Shown piece by piece: positions 6,265 through 6,871 of a DNA stretch of 6,871 nucleotides. The DNA comes from Sporosarcina sp. (GTDB lineage: Bacteria; Bacillota; Bacilli; Bacillales_A; Planococcaceae), in assembly GCA_029263945.1 (NCBI GenBank), contig JARIDM010000257.1, positions 1 to 6,871 of the forward strand. Direction: 5' to 3'. The notes beneath the pieces are model-generated. The model saw nothing but the letters and a program-made list of their open reading frames with translations, was not told the origin of the DNA and ran no database searches. Within the stretch, counting starts at the first letter, position 1; every line of letters starts with the position of its first letter. A program made the translations under genes and the position numbers.

Positions 6265-6271
6265 TCTTTTT

Positions 6272-6871
6272 TTGAAAGCGAATCGATATTTAAAATGGTT
6301 TGGTGTGGCCTCCACATTCGGAATGCTTCTCATCTTGCTAGGCGGAGCACTTGTGACTAAAACTGACAGTGGTTTAGGATGCGGTCGTCATTGGCCTGGT
6401 TGTAATGGTCAACTCATTCCAGATGTCATCACACTGGAAGTACTCATTGAATTCTCACATCGCTTAGTGACAGGAAGTGTCGGTATACTAATCGTTGTCT
6501 TGGCCGTTTGGTCTTGGAAAGCACTTGGCCATATTCGCGAAACAAAGTTTTTGGCGATAATGGCGGTATTTTTCCTCCTATTACAAGCGTTAATTGGTGC
6601 AGCACAGGTACTGTGGGGTCAAGGTGATTTCATTCTAGCTTTACACTTTGGAATCTCACTGATTTCATTCGCTTCCGTACTTTTATTAACCCTTCTCATA
6701 TTTGAAAATGAACAAAAATTTGATGTAAAGAATATACAAATAAGAGACCACCTCAAATGGCACACAATCGGCGTTACAATTTATTCATATATCGTTGTTT
6801 ATACAGGTGCCCTCGTTCGTCATACAAACTCAGAGTTAGTTTGTTTAGATTGGCCGTTCTGTGATAACAGT
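6272..6871 (+). CDS. ctaA: Heme A synthase (3' end missing)
   Basis: Membrane enzyme of the COX15/CtaA family that oxidises the C8 methyl of heme O to a formyl group, giving heme A for the aa3-type oxidase. Exactly 200 codons are visible; Bacillus CtaA has about 306, so the last third lies outside. Helix 1 with ILLGGALVTKTDSG (21-34) is diagnostic. Cys37 and Cys44 form the first extracytoplasmic cysteine pair; Glu60 and His63 (IEFSHR) are the essential Glu and heme-ligand His of the family; His125 in ALHFGIS is the next heme ligand. The second cysteine pair, Cys191 and Cys197, is present just before the edge. The start is TTG, chosen because of an in-frame stop shortly upstream, a Shine-Dalgarno sequence at 7 bases, and agreement with the family N-terminus. 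Divergent from ctaB. Confidence 0.96.
   Translation, partial: MKANRYLKWFGVASTFGMLLILLGGALVTKTDSGLGCGRHWPGCNGQLIPDVITLEVLIEFSHRLVTGSVGILIVVLAVWSWKALGHIRETKFLAIMAVFFLLLQALIGAAQVLWGQGDFILALHFGISLISFASVLLLTLLIFENEQKFDVKNIQIRDHLKWHTIGVTIYSYIVVYTGALVRHTNSELVCLDWPFCDNS

Larger units (their letters stand above)
5945..6271. other. Divergent ctaB/ctaA control region
   Basis: These 327 bases between the two divergent genes contain no credible protein gene. I see two candidate ctaB promoters (5989-6017 and 6020-6048, minus strand), one candidate ctaA promoter (6184-6212, plus strand), ResD-like GTGAA elements (5975-5979 and 5986-5990 on the minus strand; 6110-6114 and 6143-6147 on the plus strand), an inverted repeat (6156-6174) and a 10-base palindrome (6241-6250). 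In Bacillus subtilis the matching region carries ResD-controlled ctaA promoters, so joint oxygen-responsive control is plausible here. Confidence 0.7.

Noticed and set aside
1..6871. Mobile element, CRISPR array, tRNA or rRNA, or an undescribed accessory system
   Set aside because: All six long frames belong to known caa3 oxidase structural or assembly genes in standard order; no transposase, tandem repeat array or structured RNA was seen.

Overview
The window is one continuous block of cytochrome caa3 oxidase genes laid out as in Bacillus-type Firmicutes (low G+C, Gram-positive). The gene order ctaA <> ctaBCDEF-ctaG, with ctaA divergent from the rest, is the classical Bacillales arrangement. 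The AT-rich sequence, strong AGGAGG-type ribosome binding sites, GTG and TTG starts, and a subunit II that is a lipoprotein with a fused cytochrome c domain all fit this group. I favour a Planococcaceae or Bacillaceae member (Sporosarcina- or Lysinibacillus-like), but I cannot name the genus from memory alone.

Layout from right to left. At 6272-6871 (+) is the first two thirds of ctaA (heme A synthase), running off the right edge. A 327-base divergent control region (5945-6271) separates it from ctaB (heme O synthase, 5021-5944, -). A 174-base gap with repeats and a dyad follows. Then comes the tightly packed structural run ctaC (subunit II, 3776-4846), ctaD (subunit I, 1870-3744), ctaE (subunit III, 1244-1870) and ctaF (subunit IV, 892-1242), all on the minus strand. 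A strong hairpin terminator (848-890) sits directly behind ctaF. ctaG (assembly factor, 1-750, -) then has its own good sigma-A-type promoter (787-816) and runs off the left edge with 250 codons visible.

How the genes work together: CtaB farnesylates heme B to heme O and CtaA oxidises heme O to heme A. CtaD carries heme a and the heme a3/CuB centre. CtaC carries CuA and a covalently bound heme c, taking electrons from small c-type cytochromes or the quinol:cytochrome c branch. CtaE and CtaF complete the membrane complex, and CtaG is needed for its assembly. All the catalytic and proton-channel residues I checked in CtaC and CtaD are intact, so the oxidase looks functional.

This is a conserved core respiratory locus, and I find no mobile element, RNA gene, CRISPR array or unknown gene. 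What merits a second look lies in the non-coding DNA: a 9-base element (ATATGTGAA) shared by the ctaA/ctaB and ctaB/ctaC intergenic regions and resembling ResD sites, helically phased GTGAA repeats, a cre-like site over the ctaA start, and the apparent transcriptional separation of ctaG from ctaCDEF.
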